Positions 1-6,362 of a stretch of DNA of 10,717 bases are shown piece by piece. The DNA comes from Gammaproteobacteria bacterium (GTDB lineage Bacteria; Pseudomonadota; Gammaproteobacteria; DSM-19610), in the NCBI GenBank assembly GCA_011371465.1, contig DRQL01000348.1, forward strand, positions 1-10,717, in the 5' to 3' direction. Each line of letters starts with the position of its first letter. Position 1 is the first letter of the stretch. The notes beneath the pieces are model-generated. The model was not told where the DNA came from. It worked only from the letters and a program-made list of their open reading frames with translations, and did no database searches. The translations under genes and the position numbers were made by a program.

Positions 1-77
1 ACTCGATAACCGACCAGTTGCGCATGACGCATGCGTTTTTTGACAGCCTGTCCGACGCGCGGGAGTTGGCGGCATGA
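1..77 (+). CDS. dusB: tRNA-dihydrouridine synthase B, C-terminal fragment
   Basis: The open frame running in from the left edge (codons from base 3) ends at TGA 75-77 and encodes 24 residues, SITDQLRMTHAFFDSLSD followed by ARELAA. No domain is present in this fragment. The call rests on two things: the next gene is fis, which directly follows dusB in most gammaproteobacteria, and DusB C-termini typically end in a short helix of the 'QL..L..FFD.L' type, which this resembles. DusB is a flavoenzyme that reduces specific uridines in the tRNA D-loop to dihydrouridine. Its stop overlaps the fis start as ATGA, which suggests co-transcription and translational coupling. The catalytic part lies outside the window, so the identification is mostly contextual. 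Confidence 0.7.
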   Translation, partial: SITDQLRMTHAFFDSLSDARELAA

Positions 78-364
78 GCGCGGTGATCCAAGGAAGCGGT
101 ACCATGGTCCGCCCCATGCCCAACCGGGAGCGCCGCAAGGAACCGTTGCGGGCCTGCGTGCAGTCCGCACTGGACCTGTACTTCATGGACCTCGACGGGC
201 ACAAGGCGGATGGCGTCTACGACATGGTGGTGGGACAGGTCGAACACGCCATGCTGGAAAGCGTGATGCAGCACACCCGCAGTAACCAGACCCGGGCCGC
301 AGAAGTGCTGGGCATCAATCGCAGCACACTGCGCAAGAAGCTGAAGTTGTACGGGTTGTTATAA
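74..364 (+). CDS. fis: DNA-binding protein Fis
   Basis: This is a 96-residue homodimeric nucleoid protein and global regulator (factor for inversion stimulation); the E. coli protein has 98 residues. The C-terminus carries the Fis helix-turn-helix almost unchanged: NQTRAAEVLGINRSTLRKKL followed by KLYGLL (about residues 71-96). The PLR..V..AL..YF..L..H segment near residue 24 matches the start of the Fis core. The start at 74 has a GGGAG box at 61-65 (8 nt spacing), overlaps dusB by ATGA, and puts the PLR motif where E. coli Fis has it. A second good site exists: ATG at 104 with AGGAAG at 91-96, giving 86 residues, so a shorter form is possible. No promoter of its own is evident; transcription probably comes from upstream of dusB, as in the E. 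coli dusB-fis operon. Confidence 0.95.
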   Translation: MSAVIQGSGTMVRPMPNRERRKEPLRACVQSALDLYFMDLDGHKADGVYDMVVGQVEHAMLESVMQHTRSNQTRAAEVLGINRSTLRKKLKLYGLL

Positions 365-386
365 GCCCGTATACAAACGACTCGTT

Positions 387-456
387 GCAGGAGCGCTGCG
401 CTGTCCTTCGGCGCGAAGGTTTTAGTGCGCTTTCGCGGTCAGGAGACCGCTCCTAC
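387..456 (+). repeat. REP-like cloverleaf repeat, copy A1 (divergent)
   Basis: First copy of a dispersed family of about 67 bp. Consensus ends are GTAGGAGCG on the left and CGCTCCTGCAG on the right, able to pair as an outer stem. Inside are a hairpin around CCTTCGGCGCGAAGG and a second hairpin GCGGTC-agg(g)-GACCGC. This copy is about 3 nt longer, with an altered first hairpin, and ends in GCTCCTAC. It lies in the fis-purH spacer. Confidence 0.85.
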
Positions 457-462
457 CGGTGT

Positions 463-480
463 GTAGTACTACCATAGTAC
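463..480. repeat. Short overlapping palindromes between repeats A1 and A2
   Basis: Bases 463-472 form the perfect 10-bp palindrome GTAGTACTAC. It overlaps a second inverted repeat, GTACTA-cca-TAGTAC, at 466-480. The site lies outside both flanking repeats and about 107 nt before purH. It could be an operator or part of a promoter for purH, but I recognise no known regulator site. Confidence 0.4.
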
Positions 481-494
481 AGAACGACCCCCCC

Positions 495-561
495 GTAGGA
501 GCGCCGGCCTTCGGCGCGAAGGTCGTGGTTTGCTTTCGCAGTCAGGGGACCGCTCCTGCAG
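495..561 (+). repeat. REP-like cloverleaf repeat, copy A2
   Basis: Near-consensus 67-bp copy. It contains GCGCCGGCCTTCGGCGC (hairpin 1) and the variant CAGTCAGGGGACCGC (hairpin 2, one mismatch), closed by GTAGGAGC and GCTCCTGCAG. It ends 25 nt before the purH start codon, so the mRNA leader of any transcript reading through from fis would contain it. Confidence 0.9.
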
Positions 562-586
562 GAAATTACATTAACTGGAAATTATT

Positions 587-2149
587 ATGTCAGCCATTCA
601 GCGCGCATTGATCAGCGTGTCGGACAAGTCCGGCATTGTGGAATTTGCCGGTCAGTTACACAAAGCCGGCGTCGAGATCCTGTCCACCGGGGGCACCGCC
701 AAACTGTTATCCGACAACGGGGTGCCGGTCATCGAAGTGTCGGATTACACGGGTTTCCCGGAAATGATGGCGGGCCGGGTCAAGACCCTGCACCCGAAAA
801 TTCACGGTGGCATCCTGGGCCGCCGCGGCAGCGACGATACAGTGATGCAGGAGCAGGGTATTCCTCCCATTGATATGGTGGTGGTCAACCTGTATCCCTT
901 TGAGCAGACCGTGGCCAACCCCGACTGCGATCTGGATACGGCCATCGAAAACATCGATATCGGCGGGCCGACTCTGATTCGCGCAGCCGCCAAGGACCAT
1001 GCGGCAGTGACCGTACTGGTCGACAGCAACGACTATGTACAGGTGCTGGAGGAAATGGCGACCAGCCAGGGCAGCGTCAGCGATGCCACGCGTTTCCGGC
1101 TGGCGGTCAAGACCTTCGAGCATACCGCGCGGTATGACGGTGCCATTGCCAACTACCTTGGCACCCTGACCGGTGAGGGAGAAAAAGAAACCTTTCCGCA
1201 GACGATCAGCATGCAGTACAAAAAAGTTCAGAGCATGCGCTACGGCGAAAATCCGCACCAGGCCGCGGCTTTCTATGTCGAGCACCAGCCTGGTGACGCC
1301 AGTGTCGCGGCGGCTGAACAGTTGCAGGGCAAGGAACTGTCCTACAACAACGTGGCGGATACCGACGCCGCGCTGGAATGTGTAAAGCAGTTTGACGAAG
1401 CTCCGACCTGTGTCATCGTCAAGCACGCCAATCCCTGTGGAGTGGCCCTGGGCGACAGACTGCTGGAAGCCTATGACCGTGCGTACAGCACCGACCCCGA
1501 GTCGGCGTTTGGCGGCATCATCGCCTTCAACCAGGCGCTGGACGCGGAAACGGCCAGAGCGATCATTGACCGCCAGTTCGTGGAAGTCATCATTGCACCA
1601 CAGATCGATGCTGACGCCCGCACCGTGCTGGCGGAGAAAAAGAATGTGCGCGTGCTGACCTGTGGCGCCTGGTCAGGCAGCAGTCCGGCGCGGCTGGATT
1701 TCAAACGCGTTAATGGCGGCCTGCTGGTGCAGGAAGCCGACCTGGCGCTGTTCAATGAAACCCGCGTGGTGACCGAACGCGCGCCCTCGGATGCCGAGAT
1801 GAAGGATTTGCTGTTTACCTGGCGCATCTGCAAGTACGTGAAATCCAATGCCATTATCTATGGCAAGGACGGCATGACTATTGGTGTCGGCGCCGGGCAG
1901 ATGAGCCGCGTCAACAGTGCGCGTATTGCCGGCATCAAGGCCGGTCACGCCGGGCTGGAGGTAAAGGGCTCGGTGATGGCTTCGGATGCATTCTTCCCGT
2001 TCCGCGACGGTATCGACCAGGCCGCCGAGGCCGGTATTACCGCGGTCATCCAGCCGGGCGGCTCGATGCGCGACGAGGAGACCATTGCCGCCGCCAACGA
2101 ACACGGCATGGCCATGGTGTTCACCGGCATGCGCCATTTCCGCCATTGA
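587..2149 (+). CDS. purH: Bifunctional AICAR formyltransferase / IMP cyclohydrolase
   Basis: This 520-residue cytosolic enzyme catalyses the last two steps of de novo IMP synthesis: AICAR plus 10-formyl-THF to FAICAR, then ring closure to IMP. E. coli PurH has 529 residues. The N-terminal MGS-fold cyclohydrolase domain (about residues 1-145) shows STGGTAK (33-39), GRVKTLHPKIHGGIL (63-77, including K66) and the GGPTLIRAAAK segment ending at K136. The formyltransferase domain shows RYGENPHQ (218-225), KELSYNN (249-255), the catalytic-type KHANPCG (K279, H280), AFGGIIAFN (307-315), GAGQMSR, SDAFFPF, VIQPGGSMRDEE and a terminal MVFTGMRHFRH. No key motif is missing. A GGAA at 577-580 acts as a modest ribosome site for the ATG at 587. 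It precedes purD on the same strand with a 115-nt spacer, probably one operon. Confidence 0.98.
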   Translation: MSAIQRALISVSDKSGIVEFAGQLHKAGVEILSTGGTAKLLSDNGVPVIEVSDYTGFPEMMAGRVKTLHPKIHGGILGRRGSDDTVMQEQGIPPIDMVVVNLYPFEQTVANPDCDLDTAIENIDIGGPTLIRAAAKDHAAVTVLVDSNDYVQVLEEMATSQGSVSDATRFRLAVKTFEHTARYDGAIANYLGTLTGEGEKETFPQTISMQYKKVQSMRYGENPHQAAAFYVEHQPGDASVAAAEQLQGKELSYNNVADTDAALECVKQFDEAPTCVIVKHANPCGVALGDRLLEAYDRAYSTDPESAFGGIIAFNQALDAETARAIIDRQFVEVIIAPQIDADARTVLAEKKNVRVLTCGAWSGSSPARLDFKRVNGGLLVQEADLALFNETRVVTERAPSDAEMKDLLFTWRICKYVKSNAIIYGKDGMTIGVGAGQMSRVNSARIAGIKAGHAGLEVKGSVMASDAFFPFRDGIDQAAEAGITAVIQPGGSMRDEETIAAANEHGMAMVFTGMRHFRH

Positions 2150-2169
2150 ACCACCAATGTCCACTCCCT

Positions 2170-2236
2170 GTAGGAGCGCCGGCCTTCGGCGCGAAGATTG
2201 CAGCGTGCATTCGCGGTCAGGGGAGCGCTCCTGCAG
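2170..2236 (+). repeat. REP-like cloverleaf repeat, copy A3 in the purH-purD spacer
   Basis: 67-bp copy with an intact left part (GTAGGAGCGCCGGCCTTCGG). The right hairpin is changed: GCGGTCAGGGGAGCGCTCC, where the usual GACCGC arm is GAGCGC, so the second hairpin is weakened. It fills most of the 115-nt gap between purH and purD. In a purHD transcript it would form structured RNA, as REP elements between genes of an operon do. Confidence 0.9.
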
Positions 2237-2264
2237 AGGGCGAACTGAATATAAGGCTGAACGA

Positions 2265-3545
2265 ATGAAGATACTGGTAATCGGCGGCGGCGGCCGCGAA
2301 CACGCCCTGGCCTGGAAGGCTGCGCAGTCGCCGCGGGTGAGCAGGGTATACGTGGCGCCCGGCAACGCCGGCACGGCAAGCGAAGACCGGTTGCAGAATA
2401 TCGATATCGGCGCCGAAGATATCGACGCGCTGCTGGGCTTCGCCAGCAAAGAATCCGTCGACCTGACCATCGTCGGACCGGAAGCGCCGCTGGTGGCGGG
2501 CGTGGTCGATCGCTTCCGCGAGCAGGGCCTGCGCATCTTCGGTCCCACTGCCGCTGCGGCCGAACTGGAAGGCTCCAAGGCCTTTACCAAGGATTTCCTC
2601 GCGCGCCACCGCATTCCGACCGCTGCCTATGGCAATTTCACCAACCTCGATGAGGCCATCGCCTATATCCGGCAGCAGGGGGCCCCGATTGTCGTGAAAG
2701 CCGACGGGCTGGCGGCCGGCAAGGGTGTGATCCTGGCGCAGACCGAACAGGAGGCTATTGATGCCTGCAGCGACATGCTGGCCGGTAATACCTTCGGCGA
2801 AGCCGGTCACCGTGTGGTGGTGGAAGAGTTCCTGACCGGAGAGGAAGCGAGCTTTATTGTCATGGTCGACGGCGAGCAGGTGCTGCCGCTGGCGACTTCG
2901 CAGGACCACAAGGCGCGCGATGACGGTGACACCGGCCCCAATACCGGTGGCATGGGAGCCTATTCACCGGCGCCGGTGGTCGACGCAGCCATGCACCAGC
3001 GCATCATGGACGAGGTCATCCGGCCAACAGTGCGGGGCATGGCTGCCGACGGTACACCGTACACCGGTTTTCTCTATGCCGGCATCATGATCGCTCCGGA
3101 CGGTACGCCCAGAGTGCTGGAATACAACGTGCGTTTCGGTGACCCGGAGACCCAGCCCATCATGCTGCGCCTGGAATCGGACCTGGTGGAACTGTGTGAA
3201 GCGGCACTGGAGCACCGTCTCGACAGGATGCAGGCCGAGTGGGACCCGCGCGCCAGCCTGGGCGTGGTGCTGGCCGCCGGGGGGTATCCCGGCAGCTACC
3301 GCAAGGGTGATGTCATCAGTGGGCTGGATGCTGCGCAGGCGGAAGGCGTAAAAGTATTCCACGCCGGGACACGGTTGAAGGATGGCGCCGTGGTGACCAG
3401 CGGCGGGCGCGTGCTGTGCGTGTGCGCGCTGGGCAAAGATGTTGCCGATGCCCGGCACCGTGCCTACCAGGCGGTTGAAAAAATCAGCTGGAAAGATGTT
3501 TACTACCGGCGTGACATCGGTCACCGCGCCATCGCCCGATTGTAG
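2265..3545 (+). CDS. purD: Phosphoribosylamine-glycine ligase (GAR synthetase)
   Basis: This 426-residue ATP-grasp ligase joins glycine to 5-phosphoribosylamine, the second step of de novo purine synthesis (E. coli PurD has 429 residues). Visible motifs are the N-terminal VIGGGGREHALAW (5-17), GNAGTA (33-38), GPEAPLVAGVVD (71-82) and FGPTAAAAELEGSKAFTKDF (92-111). The ATP-grasp region has PIVVKADGLAAGKGV (141-155), VVVEEFLTGEEASF (184-197) and DHKARDDGDTGPNTGGMGAY (214-233). The metal and phosphate site is YNVRFGDPETQP (287-298). The ATG at 2265 is chosen because MKILVIGGGGREHA is the standard PurD N-terminus and an AAGG at 2252-2255 precedes it. The frame stays open upstream to 1986, but that part overlaps purH in another frame and is not PurD-like. 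It converges on rpiA downstream. Confidence 0.98.
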   Translation: MKILVIGGGGREHALAWKAAQSPRVSRVYVAPGNAGTASEDRLQNIDIGAEDIDALLGFASKESVDLTIVGPEAPLVAGVVDRFREQGLRIFGPTAAAAELEGSKAFTKDFLARHRIPTAAYGNFTNLDEAIAYIRQQGAPIVVKADGLAAGKGVILAQTEQEAIDACSDMLAGNTFGEAGHRVVVEEFLTGEEASFIVMVDGEQVLPLATSQDHKARDDGDTGPNTGGMGAYSPAPVVDAAMHQRIMDEVIRPTVRGMAADGTPYTGFLYAGIMIAPDGTPRVLEYNVRFGDPETQPIMLRLESDLVELCEAALEHRLDRMQAEWDPRASLGVVLAAGGYPGSYRKGDVISGLDAAQAEGVKVFHAGTRLKDGAVVTSGGRVLCVCALGKDVADARHRAYQAVEKISWKDVYYRRDIGHRAIARL

Positions 3546-3558
3546 AACGCCCACCCTT

Positions 3559-3625
3559 GCAGGAGCGCCGGCCTTCGGCGCGAAGGTCAGGGTGTGCATT
3601 CTCGGTCAGGGGACCGCTCCTGCAG
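3559..3625 (+). repeat. REP-like cloverleaf repeat, copy A4
   Basis: 67-bp copy starting GCAGGAGCGCCGGCCTTCGG and ending GACCGCTCCTGCAG, located 13 nt after the purD stop. It could protect the purD mRNA 3' end. It forms the outer member of a module with the hairpin at 3691-3720 and copy A5. Confidence 0.9.
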
Positions 3626-3638
3626 GTGAACGTCGCTA

Positions 3639-3650
3639 CCGTGATCACGG
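3639..3650. repeat. 12-bp perfect palindrome
   Basis: CCGTGATCACGG reads the same on both strands. It lies between copy A4 and the composite module in the purD/rpiA convergent gap. No function can be assigned; its position downstream of two converging genes makes an operator role unlikely. Confidence 0.35.
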
Positions 3651-3688
3651 GAACAGTAAACGCTTCAGCGGTAAAAAACGACCGGCTT

Positions 3689-3819
3689 ATGTTGGGTTAC
3701 GCCCTTTGGGCTAACCCAACCTACGGGTGTCCGGGCATAGAACCGTTTCCCCGCAGGAGCGCCTTCTTTCGGCGCGAAGGTTATGGTTTGCTTTCGTGTT
3801 CAGTAGACCGCAACTGCGG
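3689..3819 (+). repeat. Composite repeat module, left copy (GTTGGGTTA hairpin plus REP copy A5)
   Basis: The module starts with ATGTTGGGTTACGCCC and has two parts. The hairpin part, 3691-3720, has arms GTTGGGTTA and TAACCCAAC enclosing an inner GCCC-ttt-GGGC stem. A spacer containing CTACGGGTG and GGCATAGAAC leads into REP-like copy A5 at 3753-3819, which is diverged: hairpin 1 reads GCGCCTTCTTTCGGCGC and hairpin 2 is disrupted (GTGTTCAGTAGACCGC). The reverse complement of 6161-6291 aligns to this whole segment without gaps. The first 41 bases are identical, and by eye the whole is about 85% identical. It lies in the gap where purD and rpiA converge. Confidence 0.9.
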
Positions 3820-3859
3820 GTGGGTGTTGTCTGCCGGAATTATTTGCAGGGCAGGCCGA

Positions 3860-4522
3860 TTACCCGGCTGTTCGCGTATCAACGCCGGTTGCCGTGCCCA
3901 GCAGTAACACATCCGCCGGACGATTGGCGAAAATACCCACCGTCACGATGCCCGGGATATTGTTCAGCTCGCTTTCAAATTTGCACGGCTCCATGATTTC
4001 CAGGTCCTTGACGTCAAGGATGATGTTGCCGTTGTCGGTAGTGAAGCCCTGGCGCAGTTCCGGGCGCCCGCCCAGCTTGACCAGTTCGCGCGCCACATAG
4101 CTCTGGGCCATGGGGATGACTTCAATGGGCAGCGGGAAGGCGCCCAGCATTTTGACCAGTTTGCTCTCGTCGCAGATGCAGACAAACTTGCGGCTGGCGC
4201 CGGCGACGATCTTTTCCCGCGTCAGTGCGCCGCCGCCACCCTTGATCAGGTGGAGCTGGCTGTTGGTTTCGTCCGCACCATCGATATAGACCGACAGTTC
4301 GCCTGCCTCGTTCAGGTCCAGGACCGGGATGCCGTGCCCTTTGAGTCGCTCGGCGCTGGCTACGGAGCTGGCCACCGTGCCATCGATCCTGCCCTTGATG
4401 CCGGCCAGTGCGTCGATAAAGAAATTGGCCGTTGAGCCGGTGCCCACGCCGATCACGGTGCCGCTTTCCACGTATTCCAGCGCTGCTTCGGCTACCTGCT
4501 TTTTCAGTTCGTCCTGGTTCAT
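3860..4522 (-). CDS. rpiA: Ribose-5-phosphate isomerase A
   Basis: This 220-residue enzyme interconverts ribose-5-phosphate and ribulose-5-phosphate in the non-oxidative pentose-phosphate pathway (E. coli RpiA has 219 residues). Motifs: VGTGSTANFFIDAL (26-39), the active-site DGADE with D81 and D84, KGGGGALTREK with K94 and E103, FPLPIEVIPMA, LGGRPELRQGFTTDNGN, and IPGIVTVGIFANRPADVLLLGT near the end. Catalytic residues fall at the same numbers as in E. coli. The start at 4522 (MNQDELKK, as in E. coli MTQDELKK) is preferred over an in-frame ATG at 4534, because GGAG at 4529-4532 sits 6 nt before 4522 and would lie inside the coding region of the longer form. It is divergent from ilvA across a symmetric promoter region. 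No clear intrinsic terminator follows. Confidence 0.97.
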   Translation of the reverse strand: MNQDELKKQVAEAALEYVESGTVIGVGTGSTANFFIDALAGIKGRIDGTVASSVASAERLKGHGIPVLDLNEAGELSVYIDGADETNSQLHLIKGGGGALTREKIVAGASRKFVCICDESKLVKMLGAFPLPIEVIPMAQSYVARELVKLGGRPELRQGFTTDNGNIILDVKDLEIMEPCKFESELNNIPGIVTVGIFANRPADVLLLGTATGVDTRTAG

Positions 4523-4549
4523 GACAGTCTCCAAATATCGAATTGACGA

Positions 4550-4617
4550 ATAATACCGGTTTTACCGGGTGCCGAGTCAAATCCGTTTGACTCTCCACCC
4601 TTGAATCCGGTTATTAT
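4550..4617. promoter_or_regulatory. Mirror-symmetric divergent promoter region for rpiA and ilvA
   Basis: The core is a perfect inverted repeat, AGTCAAA-tccg-TTTGACT, at 4575-4592. Each arm supplies a -35-like TTGACT, one per strand (4587-4592 on +; 4580-4575 on -). A TATTAT box lies at exactly the same distance on each side: 4612-4617 on + toward ilvA, and 4555-4550 on - toward rpiA. Both spacers are 19 bp, longer than the optimal 17. Aligning the left half with the reverse complement of the right gives about 16 matches in the 25 outer positions plus the perfect core. The rightward start site is predicted at 4624, the A of the ilvA ATG. Promoter function and any repressor or activator binding are inferred. 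Confidence 0.6.
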
Positions 4618-4623
4618 CCTGAC

Positions 4624-6144
4624 ATGAGTGATAATTACCTGAAAATGATCCTGAATTCGCAGGTCTATGACGTTGCCAGCGAGACGCCGCTGGACCTGGC
4701 GCGCAACCTGTCGCGGCGCCTGGGGAACGATATCTGGCTCAAGCGGGAGGACCTGCAGCCGGTGTTCTCTTTCAAACTGCGCGGTGCCTATAACAAGATC
4801 GCCAGCCTGGACGAGGCCGCCTGCAGCAACGGTATTATCACGGCTTCCGCCGGTAACCACGCCCAGGGTGTGGCGCTGGCAGCGCAGTACCGCAAGCTGA
4901 AAGCACTCATCGTCATGCCGCGTACCACCCCGGGCATCAAGGTCAAGGCGGTGCAGGCGCTGGGTGGCAAGGCGCTGTTGCACGGTGATACCTACGACGA
5001 AGCCTATGCGCACGCCGAACACCTGGCTGCTGAACAGGGGCTGCCTTTTATTCACCCCTACGACGATCCGGAGGTCATTGCCGGGCAGGGCACGGTGGCC
5101 ATGGAGCTGTTGCAGCAGTGCCGTGATCCGCTGCACGCTGTGTTCGTACCGGTTGGCGGTGGGGGATTGATTGCCGGTATTGCCACTTACATCAAGTACC
5201 TGCGCCCGGACATCCGGGTCATTGGTGTGGAGCCGGATGACGCGCCCTGCATGTACGAGGCACTGCGGCGCAAACGCCGCGTGGTGCTGGACCAGGTCGG
5301 TATTTTCGCCGACGGTGTGGCGGTGCGCCAGGTCGGCAAGGAACCGTACCGGCTGGCGCGCAAGTACGTGGACGAGGTCATGCTGGTCAGTACCGACGAA
5401 ATCTGTGCGGCAACCAAGGATATCTTCGACGACACGCGCGCCATGGTGGAGCCGGCAGGTGCACTGGCCGTAGCGGCCATCAAGAAATACGTGGAGCGCG
5501 AAGGGATCTCGGGGGTACGAATGGTGGCGATCAACAGCGGCGCCAACATCAACTTCGATCGTCTGCGGCACGTGGCGGAACGCGCCGAGATCGGTGAACG
5601 TCGCGAGGCACTGCTCGCGGTGACCATCCCCGAACGCCCGGGCAGTTTCCTGCGCTTTTGCCGCACCCTGGGCAAGCGCGGCATTACCGAGTTCAATTAT
5701 CGCTATGCGGATGCCGGCGAGGCCCACGTATTTGCCGGGGTGCAGCTGTCGAAGGGTGACGAAGAGCGCCAGGCGTTGCTGGATAAACTGCGTGGTGAAG
5801 ACTACCCGGTCGTCGACATGACTGACAATGAAATGGCCAAGTCACACATCCGTTTCATGGTCGGTGGCAGGGCCCACAACCTGGAAGACGAAGTCCTGTA
5901 CCGCTTCGAGTTCCCGGAGCGCCCCGGGGCGCTGCTGAAGTTCCTGGCCACGATCGGCAAACGCTGGAATATCAGCCTGTTCCATTACCGTAACCATGGC
6001 GCCGCCTACGGCCGGGTGCTGGTCGGTATCCAGGTGCCGGCCGGTGATCGCAAACCCTTCCGCAGCTTTCTTGACGAGCTGGGTTACACCTGGTTCGAAG
6101 AACTGGAGAACCCGGCGTATTCGCTGTTTCTCGGCAGCGGTTAA
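4624..6144 (+). CDS. ilvA: Threonine ammonia-lyase (threonine deaminase), biosynthetic
   Basis: This 506-residue PLP enzyme converts threonine to 2-oxobutanoate and ammonia, the committed step of isoleucine synthesis (E. coli IlvA has 514 residues). The catalytic domain has the PLP lysine in FSFKLRGAYNK (K51), SAGNHAQGVA (75-84), and the phosphate-binding loop VPVGGGGLIAGIA (175-187). The C-terminal half has two ACT-like regulatory repeats, starting near LLAVTIPERPGSFLRFCRTLG (about residue 330) and LYRFEFPERPGALLKFLATIG (about 425). This is the long biosynthetic form allosterically controlled by isoleucine, rather than the short catabolic TdcB type. The N-terminus (MSDNYLKMILNSQVYDVA) matches the usual IlvA start. 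No Shine-Dalgarno sequence precedes the ATG, and a TATTAT box ends 6 nt before it, so the mRNA may be leaderless. Confidence 0.97.
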   Translation: MSDNYLKMILNSQVYDVASETPLDLARNLSRRLGNDIWLKREDLQPVFSFKLRGAYNKIASLDEAACSNGIITASAGNHAQGVALAAQYRKLKALIVMPRTTPGIKVKAVQALGGKALLHGDTYDEAYAHAEHLAAEQGLPFIHPYDDPEVIAGQGTVAMELLQQCRDPLHAVFVPVGGGGLIAGIATYIKYLRPDIRVIGVEPDDAPCMYEALRRKRRVVLDQVGIFADGVAVRQVGKEPYRLARKYVDEVMLVSTDEICAATKDIFDDTRAMVEPAGALAVAAIKKYVEREGISGVRMVAINSGANINFDRLRHVAERAEIGERREALLAVTIPERPGSFLRFCRTLGKRGITEFNYRYADAGEAHVFAGVQLSKGDEERQALLDKLRGEDYPVVDMTDNEMAKSHIRFMVGGRAHNLEDEVLYRFEFPERPGALLKFLATIGKRWNISLFHYRNHGAAYGRVLVGIQVPAGDRKPFRSFLDELGYTWFEELENPAYSLFLGSG

Positions 6145-6160
6145 CCGTCATACCGCCGTT

Positions 6161-6291
6161 CTGCAGGAGCGGTCCCCTGACCGCGAAAGCGGGCCATAAC
6201 CTTCGCGCCGAAGGCCGGCGCTCCTACGGGGGAACAGTTCTATGCCTGGGCACCCGTAGGTTGGGTTAGCCCAAAGGGCGTAACCCAACAT
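6161..6291 (-). repeat. Composite repeat module, right copy, inverted (REP copy A6 plus GTTGGGTTA hairpin)
   Basis: The reverse complement matches 3689-3819 end to end. REP-like copy A6 is 6161-6227 on the minus strand and is near consensus, with intact GCGCCGGCCTTCGGCGC and GCGGTCAGGGGACCGC hairpins. The hairpin part is 6260-6289, with arms GTTGGGTTA and TAACCCAAC. Its better-preserved hairpins suggest the left copy has decayed more. It starts 16 nt after the ilvA stop, in the gap where ilvA converges on the EVE-domain gene. Confidence 0.9.
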
Positions 6292-6296
6292 GAGCC

Positions 6297-6333
6297 TGCA
6301 GGAGCGCTCTCCTTACCGCGAAAGCAGGCTATG
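6297..6333 (-). repeat. REP-like repeat, truncated copy A7
   Basis: On the minus strand this reads GCTTTCGCGGTAAGGAGAGC then GCTCCTGCAG, the right half of the repeat family with altered hairpin 2. The left half (CCTTCGGCGCGAAGG part) is absent; the sequence beyond about 6333 is unrelated. It abuts the inverted composite module, in the same relative order as A4 to the left module. Confidence 0.7.
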
Positions 6334-6362
6334 TCCCGCCTCATCACCGCAGGAAAATCCTT

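Noticed and set aside
348..372. Fis terminator from TACGGG...CCCGTA around the stop codon
   Set aside because: The arms are only 6 bp with a 10-nt loop and no following T-run; too weak to call.
387..561. Possible CRISPR array from the repeated units A1 and A2
   Set aside because: Units are about 67 bp, diverged, irregularly spaced, occur in both orientations and are scattered among genes, with no cas genes.
707..1426. Long open frame of 239 codons on the minus strand within purH
   Set aside because: It lies wholly antisense to a convincing purH, has no recognisable motif or ribosome site, and is a typical by-product of GC-rich codon use.
1986..2264. Upstream extension of the purD frame by 93 codons
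   Set aside because: It overlaps purH in another frame and reads through repeat A3. PurD proteins start at the MKILVIGGGGREHA sequence at 2265.
1673..2614. 313-codon minus-strand open frame spanning purH, the A3 repeat and purD
   Set aside because: It crosses two real genes and a spacer repeat, with no protein-family signature.
3557..3996. Open frames in the purD-rpiA spacer on the plus strand
   Set aside because: They are made mostly of repeats A4, the GTTGGGTTA hairpin and A5, then run antisense into rpiA; no coding signal.
4519..5727. 402-codon open frame on the minus strand covering much of ilvA and the rpiA promoter
   Set aside because: ilvA on the plus strand has all PLP and ACT-like motifs over the same bases. 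The antisense product has the biased composition of a shadow frame.
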